Made by a program: the position numbers and the translations under genes. A stretch of DNA of 64,000 nucleotides from NCBI RefSeq assembly GCF_006438925.1, contig NZ_RCZA01000012.1:160200-224199 (forward strand). Reading direction: 5' to 3'. Below, one piece after another: positions 25,970-34,208 of this stretch. The DNA is from Pseudomonas mandelii (GTDB lineage: Bacteria > Pseudomonadota > Gammaproteobacteria > Pseudomonadales > Pseudomonadaceae). Position 1 is the first letter of the stretch. The number at the start of each line of letters is the position of its first letter. The notes below the pieces were generated by a model. The model did no database searches and was not told the DNA's origin. It was given only the letters and a program-made list of their open reading frames with translations.

Positions 25970-26239
25970 TTAAATGGACAGACTGTCAGTCAACAACTGG
26001 ACCAGTTCGTATTCCAGATAGTCCGCCAGGGCAAGCCAGTTCAGAGACTCCTGACACTCGAGCATCGGCCCCAGCAAACGCACCCACTGCTGCTGAGCAG
26101 CCGGCAACGCCAGATCGAAGGACGGCTGCAGCGCACCGATCAGTTCGATCATCGCCAGCCCGGCCTCCACATCACGCCCCAGGCGGAACAATGCCGCACA
26201 GTGCTGCGCGTCGATCACAAAGGACTCAAGCGCACTCAT
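25970..26239 (-). CDS. Small hypothetical protein coupled to maf
   Basis: This is an 89-residue acidic, probably all-helical protein (MSALESFVIDAQHCAALFRLG, ending DYLEYELVQLLTDSLSI). I do not recognise its family. Its ATG overlaps the Maf stop by 4 bases (ATGA), implying translational coupling and a role linked to Maf-dependent flagellin glycosylation. It has no membrane segment or signal peptide. Size and helical content would fit a chaperone or an accessory subunit, but this is inference. Confidence 0.75.
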   Translation of the reverse strand: MSALESFVIDAQHCAALFRLGRDVEAGLAMIELIGALQPSFDLALPAAQQQWVRLLGPMLECQESLNWLALADYLEYELVQLLTDSLSI

Positions 26240-27528
26240 AACGCCAACTCCGGGTGAAAAGCGGTACCGGCGATCATCGCCCCTGCCCGACTGCTGTTAT
26301 AGAAACGCACCTGTGGATGACCGGCGATAAAACGCTCCAGCTCACACAGATAACTGCGGAAGTTGAGCTGCGTCTTGATCCGCTGGCCATGCCCGTCGAG
26401 CACCCAGTGTTTGGCCGCTCCCAATTGCGGGCCGAGGTCGCCATCGTTCCAGCCGGCATGGGTCTTGTCGCCGGGGAAGGCGAAGTCGGCGCCGAACAGG
26501 GTGACCTGCACTGCGCCCATTTTCACCGCGAGGTCCACCGCTGGATGAATCACGCTCCCCCCCCCATACAGCTCACCCTTGGGCCATTGCTGACGCAACT
26601 GTTGATAGATCGGGCTGGCGGAGTAACCGGTATAACGCGGCCCCTGCCAGGCACTCAATACCAGAGGATCGACCATCGGCATGTACACCAGCGTAATCGC
26701 GGATGTGCCTTCAGGCGGCAGATGCCGGGTCGAAATACGCTGGTCGATGCTGACCACCACATCGGGGCGAATGCCATGATTGAGTAGCGGCCGATAAGCC
26801 GTATCGACACAAATGAACAACGGTCGCACCGCTTGCTCGCGAATCGCCCGCAAGCGATCGAAGTGCAGCTCAAGACTCGGGCCCGTGGCAATGACGAACA
26901 CTTCCTGCCCGGCACAGGAACCGAACAACTCAGCCACATCGCCATCGGCCTGCACCAGCGCCAGACTCGCCTGCAAGCGCTCGACAATGCTTGGAGCCTG
27001 AGCGGAGAACTCTCGATTATTAAACGTCAGGTGGGTTTCACTGATCAGGCGATCGCGGATCTTGGCATTGAAGTCATCGGCCAGCACCAACTCGGACGGC
27101 AAGGCGAAAAACGGTAGTTGGATTTCCGCCAGATCGCCGGCGTACATCAGCTGGACCCGCGGATCGCCGAGCCACTGCTGCTGATCCAGCAGTTGCAGCA
27201 CCAGCGCAAACACCGCTCCGTTGAGGATGTGCACATACAAGCGTTCAAGCCCGGCGCGCGTCAGCAGCTCCACTTGCAGATCGCCAAGCCCGGTGCCGTA
27301 GACATGCACCACCGGACTGTCGGCTGGCAGGCTGTCGGCCTGAAGCCTGGCCTCACGGACGCGGTCATGGCGGCTGGTCAGTTGAATGCCATCGATGCTC
27401 AGCGTCGAGCCCATGCCTTCCACCAGCTCAGCCTGCAACAAGCGTGTGTTCTCAACCAGCAAGCGCGCAGACAGCATCGGCCAGCGTCGCTGTATGACGT
27501 CGACGTTGCGTTCAAAGAACTCGCTCAT
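26236..27528 (-). CDS. Motility accessory factor (Maf/DUF115) flagellin glycosyltransferase
   Basis: Maf proteins transfer nonulosonic acids such as pseudaminic acid onto flagellin Ser/Thr in the cytoplasm. The 430-residue protein has the MptE-like DUF115 core: VFVIATGPSLELHFDRLRAI (about 215-235), CVDTAYRPLLNHGIRPDVVVSID and LFGADFAFPGDKTHA. The latter motifs form the nucleotide-sugar pocket in characterised Maf proteins. It adjoins fliC and follows a full pse gene set, which matches the expected donor. Confidence 0.88.
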   Translation of the reverse strand: MSEFFERNVDVIQRRWPMLSARLLVENTRLLQAELVEGMGSTLSIDGIQLTSRHDRVREARLQADSLPADSPVVHVYGTGLGDLQVELLTRAGLERLYVHILNGAVFALVLQLLDQQQWLGDPRVQLMYAGDLAEIQLPFFALPSELVLADDFNAKIRDRLISETHLTFNNREFSAQAPSIVERLQASLALVQADGDVAELFGSCAGQEVFVIATGPSLELHFDRLRAIREQAVRPLFICVDTAYRPLLNHGIRPDVVVSIDQRISTRHLPPEGTSAITLVYMPMVDPLVLSAWQGPRYTGYSASPIYQQLRQQWPKGELYGGGSVIHPAVDLAVKMGAVQVTLFGADFAFPGDKTHAGWNDGDLGPQLGAAKHWVLDGHGQRIKTQLNFRSYLCELERFIAGHPQVRFYNSSRAGAMIAGTAFHPELAL

Positions 27529-27551
27529 GGAGCCTCGCTTTTCATTCGGGC

Positions 27552-27592
27552 AAAAAAATAGCGCTCAAGATTACACCTTGAACGCTTTTTTT
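27552..27592 (-). terminator. Intrinsic terminator between the KAS III-like gene and maf
   Basis: AGCGTTCAAG and CTTGAGCGCT form a 10-base stem with one G-T type mismatch around a 7-base loop, then TATTTTTTT on the minus strand. The opposite strand also has a T run, so it may work both ways. It leaves only 24 bases before the maf start. Confidence 0.8.
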
Positions 27593-27611
27593 GTGCCTGG
27601 CTTTTAGTGGT

Positions 27612-28538
27612 TCAAGGACGATAGATGATCGCCGAACCCCACGACAGACCAACGCCAAAACCGCTCAACGCGACACGCTTCCAGGCGGAGTCCATGACAT
27701 GTTTTTCCAACAGCAACGGAATGCTTGAAGACACCGTGTTGCCGGTCTCGACCATGTCCTTGATGAACTTCTCGGGTTCACCTTCAAAGCGTCGTGCCAC
27801 CGCGTCGACAATCGCAGCACTGCCCTGGTGAATGCAGAAAGCATCGATATCGTCGGCCGTCAGGCCTGAGTCGCCCAGCAGCTCATGCAAATGCGCCGGG
27901 ACTTTGAGCAACGCGAAGTTGAACACCTGACGGCCGTTCATGTAGAACACGCCATCGGTGACCTTCAGGTGCGGTGCGCCGGAACCGTCAGTGCCGAACT
28001 TGGCCTTGCCCAACTGCCATGGCGCGTCTTCGCCCATCCAGGTGGCGGTAGCCGCATCACCGAAGAGCATGGTGGTGTTGCGGTCTTCCGGATCGACGAT
28101 TTTCGAGTACGGATCGGCAGTCACCAACAGGCCATTCTTGAGGCCGGCGGCTTCCATGAACCCCTTGATCGCATAGATGCCGTAGACATAGCCGGAGCAG
28201 CCCAGGGAAATATCAAACGCGGCGACCGTGGTCGGCAGTCCGAGTTTGTCCTGAACGATGGCCGCCGTGTGCGGCAGGCCTTCTTCGTCGCCGTTCTGAG
28301 TGACGACGATCAGCACGTCGATGGATTCACGGTTCAAATCGGGATTGTTGGCGAACAGCGCATTGACTGCTTCGACACACAGGTCCGAAGTTTCCTGCCC
28401 GGCGTCTTTGCGCGGCAGGAAGGCCGAACCGATTTTGCCCAGGATGAATTCTTCATCCTTTTCGAACTTTGCACCTTGTGCGTAATTGTCCACGCCGGCT
28501 ACAGGAACGTAGCTCGCAATGCTCTTTATGCCAATCAT
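27612..28538 (-). CDS. 3-oxoacyl-ACP synthase III (KAS III)-like protein
   Basis: This 308-residue thiolase-fold enzyme has the KAS III triad: Cys114 in LGCSGYVYG, His237 in CIHQGSAA and Asn267 in TGNTVSSSIP. It would condense an acyl-CoA with malonyl-ACP. In P. syringae a KAS III homologue lies in the flagellin glycosylation island (orf3), beside genes for a glycan carrying a 3-hydroxybutyryl group. By analogy this enzyme may supply an acyl decoration. It forms a separate unit with its own 5' region and terminator. Confidence 0.85.
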   Translation of the reverse strand: MIGIKSIASYVPVAGVDNYAQGAKFEKDEEFILGKIGSAFLPRKDAGQETSDLCVEAVNALFANNPDLNRESIDVLIVVTQNGDEEGLPHTAAIVQDKLGLPTTVAAFDISLGCSGYVYGIYAIKGFMEAAGLKNGLLVTADPYSKIVDPEDRNTTMLFGDAATATWMGEDAPWQLGKAKFGTDGSGAPHLKVTDGVFYMNGRQVFNFALLKVPAHLHELLGDSGLTADDIDAFCIHQGSAAIVDAVARRFEGEPEKFIKDMVETGNTVSSSIPLLLEKHVMDSAWKRVALSGFGVGLSWGSAIIYRP

Positions 28539-28767
28539 TACGGCTTCCCAATAATAAACAGCCCAATACCACCGCTCGCAAGGAATCGAGGGGCGCCGAC
28601 AAACAGAGAAAAATGTCGCCCCGAGGGAGCGACAGACGGGAAGAATAAAAGGCTATCACTGGGTCAAAAAGACACCAGGCGCCACCTCCCCGATTAATAC
28701 AATACAGTGAAGATGCGCGTTATGACTCGCAGGTCACTCTATTTTGCCGAATCAGCCCCACAACAGG

Positions 28768-29820
28768 TTATTCGACCAACGACCAATCCAGCGGCGTACC
28801 ACGCTTGATGGCCTGGCGGGCGCGGCGGCCCAGCAGGCTTTCCGCGTGTTTAGGCGCCAGCCCAAGGCCGGGACGAATCGCCCGCAGATTGGCGGCGGTG
28901 AAGGGCTCACCGGCAGCCATGTCCTGAGTCACATAAAGCGAACGACGGTACACCAGGGACTTGCGCTCGGCTTCGGTCACGCCGTAATGCACATGGCCCA
29001 TGGCCTGCCAGGCGCGCTCGGTTTCGATCACCAGGCTTGCCAGCTCCGCAGGTTCGAGGGAGAAACTGGCATCCACACCACCCGCTGCACGGTCGAGGGT
29101 GAAATGTTTTTCCACCACCGTCGCCCCCAGCGCCACCGCGGCGACAGACACGCCAACACCCATGGAGTGATCGGACAGGCCAACTTCGCAGCCAAACAAT
29201 TCACGCAAGTGAGGAATCGTCCGCACGTTGCTGTTGGCGGGCGTTGCAGGGTAAGTGCTGGTGCACTTGAGTAACACCAGGTCCTTGCAACCGGCCTCAC
29301 GGGCGGCACGCACGGTTTCGTCGAGTTCAGCGATGCTGGCCATGCCGGTCGAAATGATCAACGGCTTGCCAGTGGCGGCGACCCGCCGAATCAGTGGCAG
29401 GTCGGTATTTTCGAAACTGGCAATCTTGTAGGCCGGTACGTCGAGGCTTTCAAGGAAGTCCACCGCGGTGTCATCGAACGGTGTGGAGAACGCGAGCATG
29501 CCCAGCTCTTTGGCCCGGGCGAAAATCGGCGCGTGCCATTCCCACGGTGTGTGGGCCTTCTCGTACAACGCGTACAGCGAAGAACCGGCCCAGAGACTGT
29601 TCGGGTCCGTGATGAAAAACTCACCTTCGGACAGGTCCAGGGTCATGGTCTCGGCAGTGTAGGTCTGCAGCTTCAAGGCATGGGCACCGGCCTTGGCTGC
29701 GGCTTCGACGATCTGCAGCGCCACATCAAGGGACTGGTTATGGTTGCCACTCATCTCGGCGATGATGAACGGCGGCGCATCAGCACCGATCAAGCGATTG
29801 CCGATCTTGAAACTAGTCAT
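28768..29820 (-). CDS. pseI: Pseudaminic acid synthase PseI
   Basis: PseI condenses 2,4-diacetamido-2,4,6-trideoxy-L-altrose with phosphoenolpyruvate to give pseudaminic acid. The 350-residue protein has the NeuB barrel (FIIAEMSGNHNQSL at about 19-32, KLQTYTAETMT, GLSDHSMGVGV, VEKHFTLDRAAGGVDASFSL) and a C-terminal SAF antifreeze-like domain (about 290-350). It overlaps the pseG fusion gene by 8 bases and ends the pse run. Confidence 0.94.
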   Translation of the reverse strand: MTSFKIGNRLIGADAPPFIIAEMSGNHNQSLDVALQIVEAAAKAGAHALKLQTYTAETMTLDLSEGEFFITDPNSLWAGSSLYALYEKAHTPWEWHAPIFARAKELGMLAFSTPFDDTAVDFLESLDVPAYKIASFENTDLPLIRRVAATGKPLIISTGMASIAELDETVRAAREAGCKDLVLLKCTSTYPATPANSNVRTIPHLRELFGCEVGLSDHSMGVGVSVAAVALGATVVEKHFTLDRAAGGVDASFSLEPAELASLVIETERAWQAMGHVHYGVTEAERKSLVYRRSLYVTQDMAAGEPFTAANLRAIRPGLGLAPKHAESLLGRRARQAIKRGTPLDWSLVE

Positions 29821-31318
29821 TGCTGTGATCCTTCAATACGCGCGTGAACGCGCAAGCACTTTGAGTGAAACCTGCTTCTCGGAAAACCTTCAGCGACGGC
29901 TGATTGGTCGGCAACACCTGCGCGGTGATGGCCTGCAGTTGCGGCCAGTGGGCGGTCACGAAGGCTTCGCCCCGCGCCAGCAGGGCCCTGCCCCACCCCA
30001 GACCGAGGCGGCCTTTAAGCAGGTAAATCGAGACTACGGCTGCCAGTCCGTCCAGGTCATAACGCAGTACCCCGACCGGGCCATCATCCGCCTCGGCGAT
30101 CAACAGTAATCGCCCGGGGTTGTTCAAGCTCGCGGCCAGCCAGTCTTGATGCCGCTGCCAATCGATGACCTGCGTATCCAGCGACCAGCGCCGCACCCAC
30201 TCGGCATTGCGCCCCTCGAACAGCAACTGCGCATCGTCCAGGGACGCCCTGCGAACCTGCAATACCGCACCGGCGAGCGCTGCCGCAACCCGCTGCGCCC
30301 CCCTCCCATCGACCAACTGACGCGAGTGGTCGGCCAGACTTTGGCGCAACCCCTGATTGCCCGCGAGAAAAGCGATGGTCTGACGCAACTGCTCGACGCT
30401 GACGTGCTCGCGGGTGCCCAGATACACATGGGAACCTGAGGTCGCCATGATTTCGCCGTTGGCCTGCTGATTATTCGAGACCGCAATGCAGATTGTCGGC
30501 AACCCCAAGGCTGCCCGCTCCCAACTGGTACCGCCACCGGCACCGACAAACAGGTCGGCCTCGGTCATCAATCGGTAAAAGTCGCTGACAAAGCTGTGCA
30601 AGCGCCAGTTCGGACGACTCACCGCCAAGGCCTGCATCTGTGTCCAGGCCGGGTTATCGGCACCGGCGACGAAATCGGCTTCGAGTTCATGCAAATCCGC
30701 CATTGCCAACATCGCGTGATGGGTTTGCATCGCCGCGTCGAAGCCACCGAAATTCACCAGCACTCGCCTGACCTGGGGCTTGACCGGAATCGCCGGACAG
30801 CAGAATTCATCGCGCAGCAGGGCAAAACGTGGGCCGAGCAAGGTCTGGCAACCGGGCGCCAGCAGCGAAGCATAAGCTTGGGGCGTACCCGATAAATTCT
30901 GGTTGAGCAGCAAATCGACGCTGTAGGTTCGAGTGGCGAGGTCGTCCACAGCAGCAATCCTTGTCGCCCAACGGCGGGCTGCGGTCTGCCAATGATGGTC
31001 GAGGCCGTAGTGGTCGACAATGACCCAATCGAAAGCCGGATGATTACTCAGCGCCTGCCCAAGCGCGGCGATGTCCGCTTGCCAAGGCAGCAAGGATTCG
31101 ATTGCCTGCTGCGGGTCTTCATCAGGGTAACGAGCCGCCAGGGCGAAGACCTCAAAGCCCTCGGCTTGCAGTGCATCCAGTCGATGGCCCGGCAACAGGC
31201 GGCAAGCGAAGGCCACCTGCGCGCCTTGCTTGCGCAAGACTCTGGCCAGGGTCAAACAGCGAGCAATGTGACCGCTGCCAATGGTCGGCGACGCATCGGC
31301 GCGGATCAGCACTCTCAT
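29813..31318 (-). CDS. pseG: PseG hydrolase fused to a GNAT acetyltransferase (candidate PseH)
   Basis: The N-terminal part (about 1-335) is PseG, which removes UDP from UDP-2,4-diacetamido-trideoxy-L-altrose: RADASPTIGSGHIARCLTLA and GAGGGTSWERAALGLPTI. The C-terminal part (about 350-501) is a GNAT domain (VRRASLDDAQLLFEGRN, AEADDGPVGVLRYD, NQPSLKVFREAGF). No separate pseH is present, so this domain probably does the N4-acetylation that precedes PseG. It starts 4 bases inside pseF and is 501 residues against about 300 for stand-alone PseG. Confidence 0.9.
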   Translation of the reverse strand: MRVLIRADASPTIGSGHIARCLTLARVLRKQGAQVAFACRLLPGHRLDALQAEGFEVFALAARYPDEDPQQAIESLLPWQADIAALGQALSNHPAFDWVIVDHYGLDHHWQTAARRWATRIAAVDDLATRTYSVDLLLNQNLSGTPQAYASLLAPGCQTLLGPRFALLRDEFCCPAIPVKPQVRRVLVNFGGFDAAMQTHHAMLAMADLHELEADFVAGADNPAWTQMQALAVSRPNWRLHSFVSDFYRLMTEADLFVGAGGGTSWERAALGLPTICIAVSNNQQANGEIMATSGSHVYLGTREHVSVEQLRQTIAFLAGNQGLRQSLADHSRQLVDGRGAQRVAAALAGAVLQVRRASLDDAQLLFEGRNAEWVRRWSLDTQVIDWQRHQDWLAASLNNPGRLLLIAEADDGPVGVLRYDLDGLAAVVSIYLLKGRLGLGWGRALLARGEAFVTAHWPQLQAITAQVLPTNQPSLKVFREAGFTQSACAFTRVLKDHSND

Positions 31319-32010
31319 TGCAGCTCTCCGCCAGCTTTCAATGCGTCATAGAGGTATTCGGCACGCTTCCAGTCTTCAAGGGTGTCGATGTCCTGCACCA
31401 GATGCCGCGGCAGAATCACCGGAAGGCTCGCCGGAGAAAACAGCACATCGCCGCGCAACCAGGCCTCTCTGCGCCCCCAATAGAACTGGCCGGCATCCTG
31501 ATAGGCTTCAGGCAAATCCTGGGAGCGGGTGTTGCGGAATTCCGGATAGAGCGAGGTCAAGGCCCCCTGCTCGTCGAGGGTCAAGGCACGTTGCACCGGG
31601 AAGCCGAAACCGGCCACGGAAAAAGCGAAGGACTTGTCCGGATGCTGCATCAGTAATTCATGCCCCTGACGCAAATACTTCGCCTGCAACAGCGGCGCGG
31701 TGGCGTAGATGCAACAGACGTAGTCGAAGACCGGCAACTGGTTCAAGGCATGCACGATCACCGCAGCCGTTCCGGTGAAGTCATCGGCCAGTTCGACAGG
31801 TCGTACGAACGGCACCTGCGCGCCATGAGCCCGGGCGACGTCGGCAATTTCTTCGTCATCCGTACTGACGACGACTTGATCGAACAACCCGCAATCGAGT
31901 GCCGTACGGATCGAACGGACGATCATCGGTACACCGTCGAACGGTTTGAGGTTCTTGCGCGGGATTCGCTTGCTGCCACCGCGGGCCGGAATGATTGCAA
32001 CGCAGCTCAA
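31315..32010 (-). CDS. pseF: Pseudaminic acid cytidylyltransferase PseF
   Basis: PseF activates pseudaminic acid with CTP. The 231-residue protein has the CMP-nonulosonate synthetase signature ARGGSKRIPRKN (residues 9-20), DEEIADVARAHGAQVPFVRP and HLVQDIDTLEDW. It lies between pseC (6 bases upstream) and the pseG fusion (4-base overlap). Confidence 0.94.
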   Translation of the reverse strand: MSCVAIIPARGGSKRIPRKNLKPFDGVPMIVRSIRTALDCGLFDQVVVSTDDEEIADVARAHGAQVPFVRPVELADDFTGTAAVIVHALNQLPVFDYVCCIYATAPLLQAKYLRQGHELLMQHPDKSFAFSVAGFGFPVQRALTLDEQGALTSLYPEFRNTRSQDLPEAYQDAGQFYWGRREAWLRGDVLFSPASLPVILPRHLVQDIDTLEDWKRAEYLYDALKAGGELQ

Positions 32011-32016
32011 GTGTCA

Positions 32017-33180
32017 CTACTCCTCAAGAACCAACCGACGCAGTTGCTCGACCACGAAGTCCTGTTGTTCATCGCTCAGCAAAGGAAACATCGGCAGGCT
32101 GATGGCCTCGGCGTAATAACGCTCGGCCTGCGGGAAGTCACCTTCGGCAAATCCCAGCTCGCGATAGTACGGCTGCAAATGCAGCGGAATATAGTGCAGG
32201 TTCACCCCGATCCCGGCCGCCCGCAACCCCTCGAACACCTGCCGATGGCTGAGGTTGATCCGATCAGGTTGCAACCGCACCACGTACAGGTGCCACGCCG
32301 ACTCGGCGTCTGGTTGCGCGCAGGGCAAGGTCAACGGCAAGTACGCCAGCAATCGGTCATACCGCGCCGCCAATTCACGGCGACGCTCGATGAAGCCATC
32401 GAGCTTGTTCAGTTGTGACAAACCGAGCGCCGCTTGCAGATCGGTGATCCGGTAGTTGAAGCCCAATTCCACTTGCTGGTAGTACCAGGGACCGTGACTG
32501 GGTTCGGTCATCTGTTGCGGATCGCGGGTCATGCCGTGGCTGCGCAAGCGTTGCAAGCGCTCAGCCAGTTCCGGGCGGTTAGTCAGGACCATGCCCCCCT
32601 CGGCACTGGTGATGATCTTCACCGGGTGGAAACTGAACACCGTCATCGCCGCAAATTCGCCGCAGCCCACCGGACGCCCGGCATAGGACGCGCCGACCGC
32701 ATGGGACGCATCCTCGATCACCGTAAAGCCATAGCGTTCGGCCAATTCGGCAATCATGCGCATGTCGCAGCTCTGACCGGAAAACGCCACGGCCACCAGA
32801 ACCTTCGGCAGCGTGCCGTCGCGCTCGGCAGCTTCAAGCTTCGCCGCCAGGGTGTAGGCGTCGAGGTTCCAGGTCAGCGGATCGATGTCGACGAAGTCCA
32901 CTTCGGCGCCGCAATAGCGACCACAATTGGCCGAAGCCAAAAAGGTGTTCGGCGTGGTCCACAACCGGTCGCCCGGGCCGAGCCCGGCAGCGAGACAGGC
33001 AATGTGCAACGCGGCGGTGGCATTGCACACCGCCACCGCGAAATCGGCCTGACAACGCTCGGCCATGGCCTGTTCGAAGCGTTCAATGGTCGGCCCTTGT
33101 GTCAGCCAGTCGGACTGCAACACGGCGACCACCGCATCGATGTCTGCCTGATCGAGGCTTTGCCGACCGTAGGGAATCAT
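32017..33180 (-). CDS. pseC: UDP-4-amino-4,6-dideoxy-N-acetyl-L-altrosamine transaminase PseC
   Basis: PseC is a PLP aminotransferase of the DegT/DnrJ/EryC1 family that aminates C4 of the PseB product. The 387-residue protein starts MIPYGRQSLDQADIDAVV, has DASHAVGASYAG and the PLP-lysine region FSFHPVKIITSAEGG. It overlaps pseB by 4 bases. Confidence 0.95.
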   Translation of the reverse strand: MIPYGRQSLDQADIDAVVAVLQSDWLTQGPTIERFEQAMAERCQADFAVAVCNATAALHIACLAAGLGPGDRLWTTPNTFLASANCGRYCGAEVDFVDIDPLTWNLDAYTLAAKLEAAERDGTLPKVLVAVAFSGQSCDMRMIAELAERYGFTVIEDASHAVGASYAGRPVGCGEFAAMTVFSFHPVKIITSAEGGMVLTNRPELAERLQRLRSHGMTRDPQQMTEPSHGPWYYQQVELGFNYRITDLQAALGLSQLNKLDGFIERRRELAARYDRLLAYLPLTLPCAQPDAESAWHLYVVRLQPDRINLSHRQVFEGLRAAGIGVNLHYIPLHLQPYYRELGFAEGDFPQAERYYAEAISLPMFPLLSDEQQDFVVEQLRRLVLEE

Positions 33181-34178
33181 GCCGACAGCTCCGCGTGCAG
33201 ATCTGCGATCTGGCCTACCGACAGGAAGCGCGGGTTGGTGTCGGAGCGGTACTCGAAATCCTCGCTCACAGGCTTGCCCTGTTCGCCCAGTTTATCGACG
33301 GCAAAATCCACATCGACGCTGGTGAAACGAATCGACGGCTGAATCGTGTAGTGATCATCAAACTCCAGGGTCATGCGCGCATCGTCCAGCGGCACCATCA
33401 ACTCATGGAGTTTTTCTCCCGGACGAATGCCGACGTTTTTGTGCGGCAAATGTTCAGCCATGCCCCACGCCAGATCGACGATACGAATTGACGGGATCTT
33501 CGGCACGAACACTTCACCACCGTGCATGCGGGCGAAGCTGTCGAGCACAAACTGCACGCCGTGATCGAGGGTGATCCAGAAACGCGTCATGCGCTCATCG
33601 GTGATCGGCAGCTCCGTGGCGCCTTCGGCAATCAGCTTGCTGAAAAACGGCACCACCGACCCCCGCGAGCCGGCGACGTTGCCGTAACGGACCACCGAAA
33701 AACGGGTGTTCTGGTCACCGGCAATGTTGTTCGCGGCGACGAACAACTTGTCCGACAGCAACTTGGTCGCTCCGTACAGGTTGATCGGGCTGGCGGCCTT
33801 GTCGGTGGACAGCGCGACGACTTTTTTCACCCCGTTATCGATGGCCGCGGCGATGATATTTTCCGCGCCGTTGACGTTGGTGCGAATGCATTCGGTGGGG
33901 TTGTACTCCGCCGCCGGCACTTGTTTCAGTGCCGCGGCATGCACCACGTAATCGATGCCGCGCATGGCCTGACGCAAACGCTCGGCATCACGCACGTCGC
34001 CGAGAAAGTAACGCATGCACGGAGCGTTGAACGTCTGTTGCATCTCGTACTGTTTGAGCTCATCGCGGGAGAACACCACCACACGCTTGGGCTGATATTG
34101 CTCCAGCAAGCGGCGGATGAAATTGCGCCCGAACGAACCGGTGCCGCCAGAGATGAAAATCGATTTACCGTTGAACAT
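33177..34178 (-). CDS. pseB: UDP-GlcNAc 4,6-dehydratase (inverting) PseB
   Basis: PseB performs the first pseudaminic acid step: C4 oxidation, 4,6-dehydration and C5 inversion of UDP-GlcNAc. The 333-residue SDR has the glycine motif SGGTGSFG, the modified active site LSTDKAASPINLYGATK, and AALKQVPAAEYNPTE. It begins the pse run, 30 bases after the large glycosyltransferase stop. Confidence 0.95.
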   Translation of the reverse strand: MFNGKSIFISGGTGSFGRNFIRRLLEQYQPKRVVVFSRDELKQYEMQQTFNAPCMRYFLGDVRDAERLRQAMRGIDYVVHAAALKQVPAAEYNPTECIRTNVNGAENIIAAAIDNGVKKVVALSTDKAASPINLYGATKLLSDKLFVAANNIAGDQNTRFSVVRYGNVAGSRGSVVPFFSKLIAEGATELPITDERMTRFWITLDHGVQFVLDSFARMHGGEVFVPKIPSIRIVDLAWGMAEHLPHKNVGIRPGEKLHELMVPLDDARMTLEFDDHYTIQPSIRFTSVDVDFAVDKLGEQGKPVSEDFEYRSDTNPRFLSVGQIADLHAELSA

Positions 34179-34208
34179 GCCTTGAGTCCTTTTACCTGTC
34201 AGTCAGAC

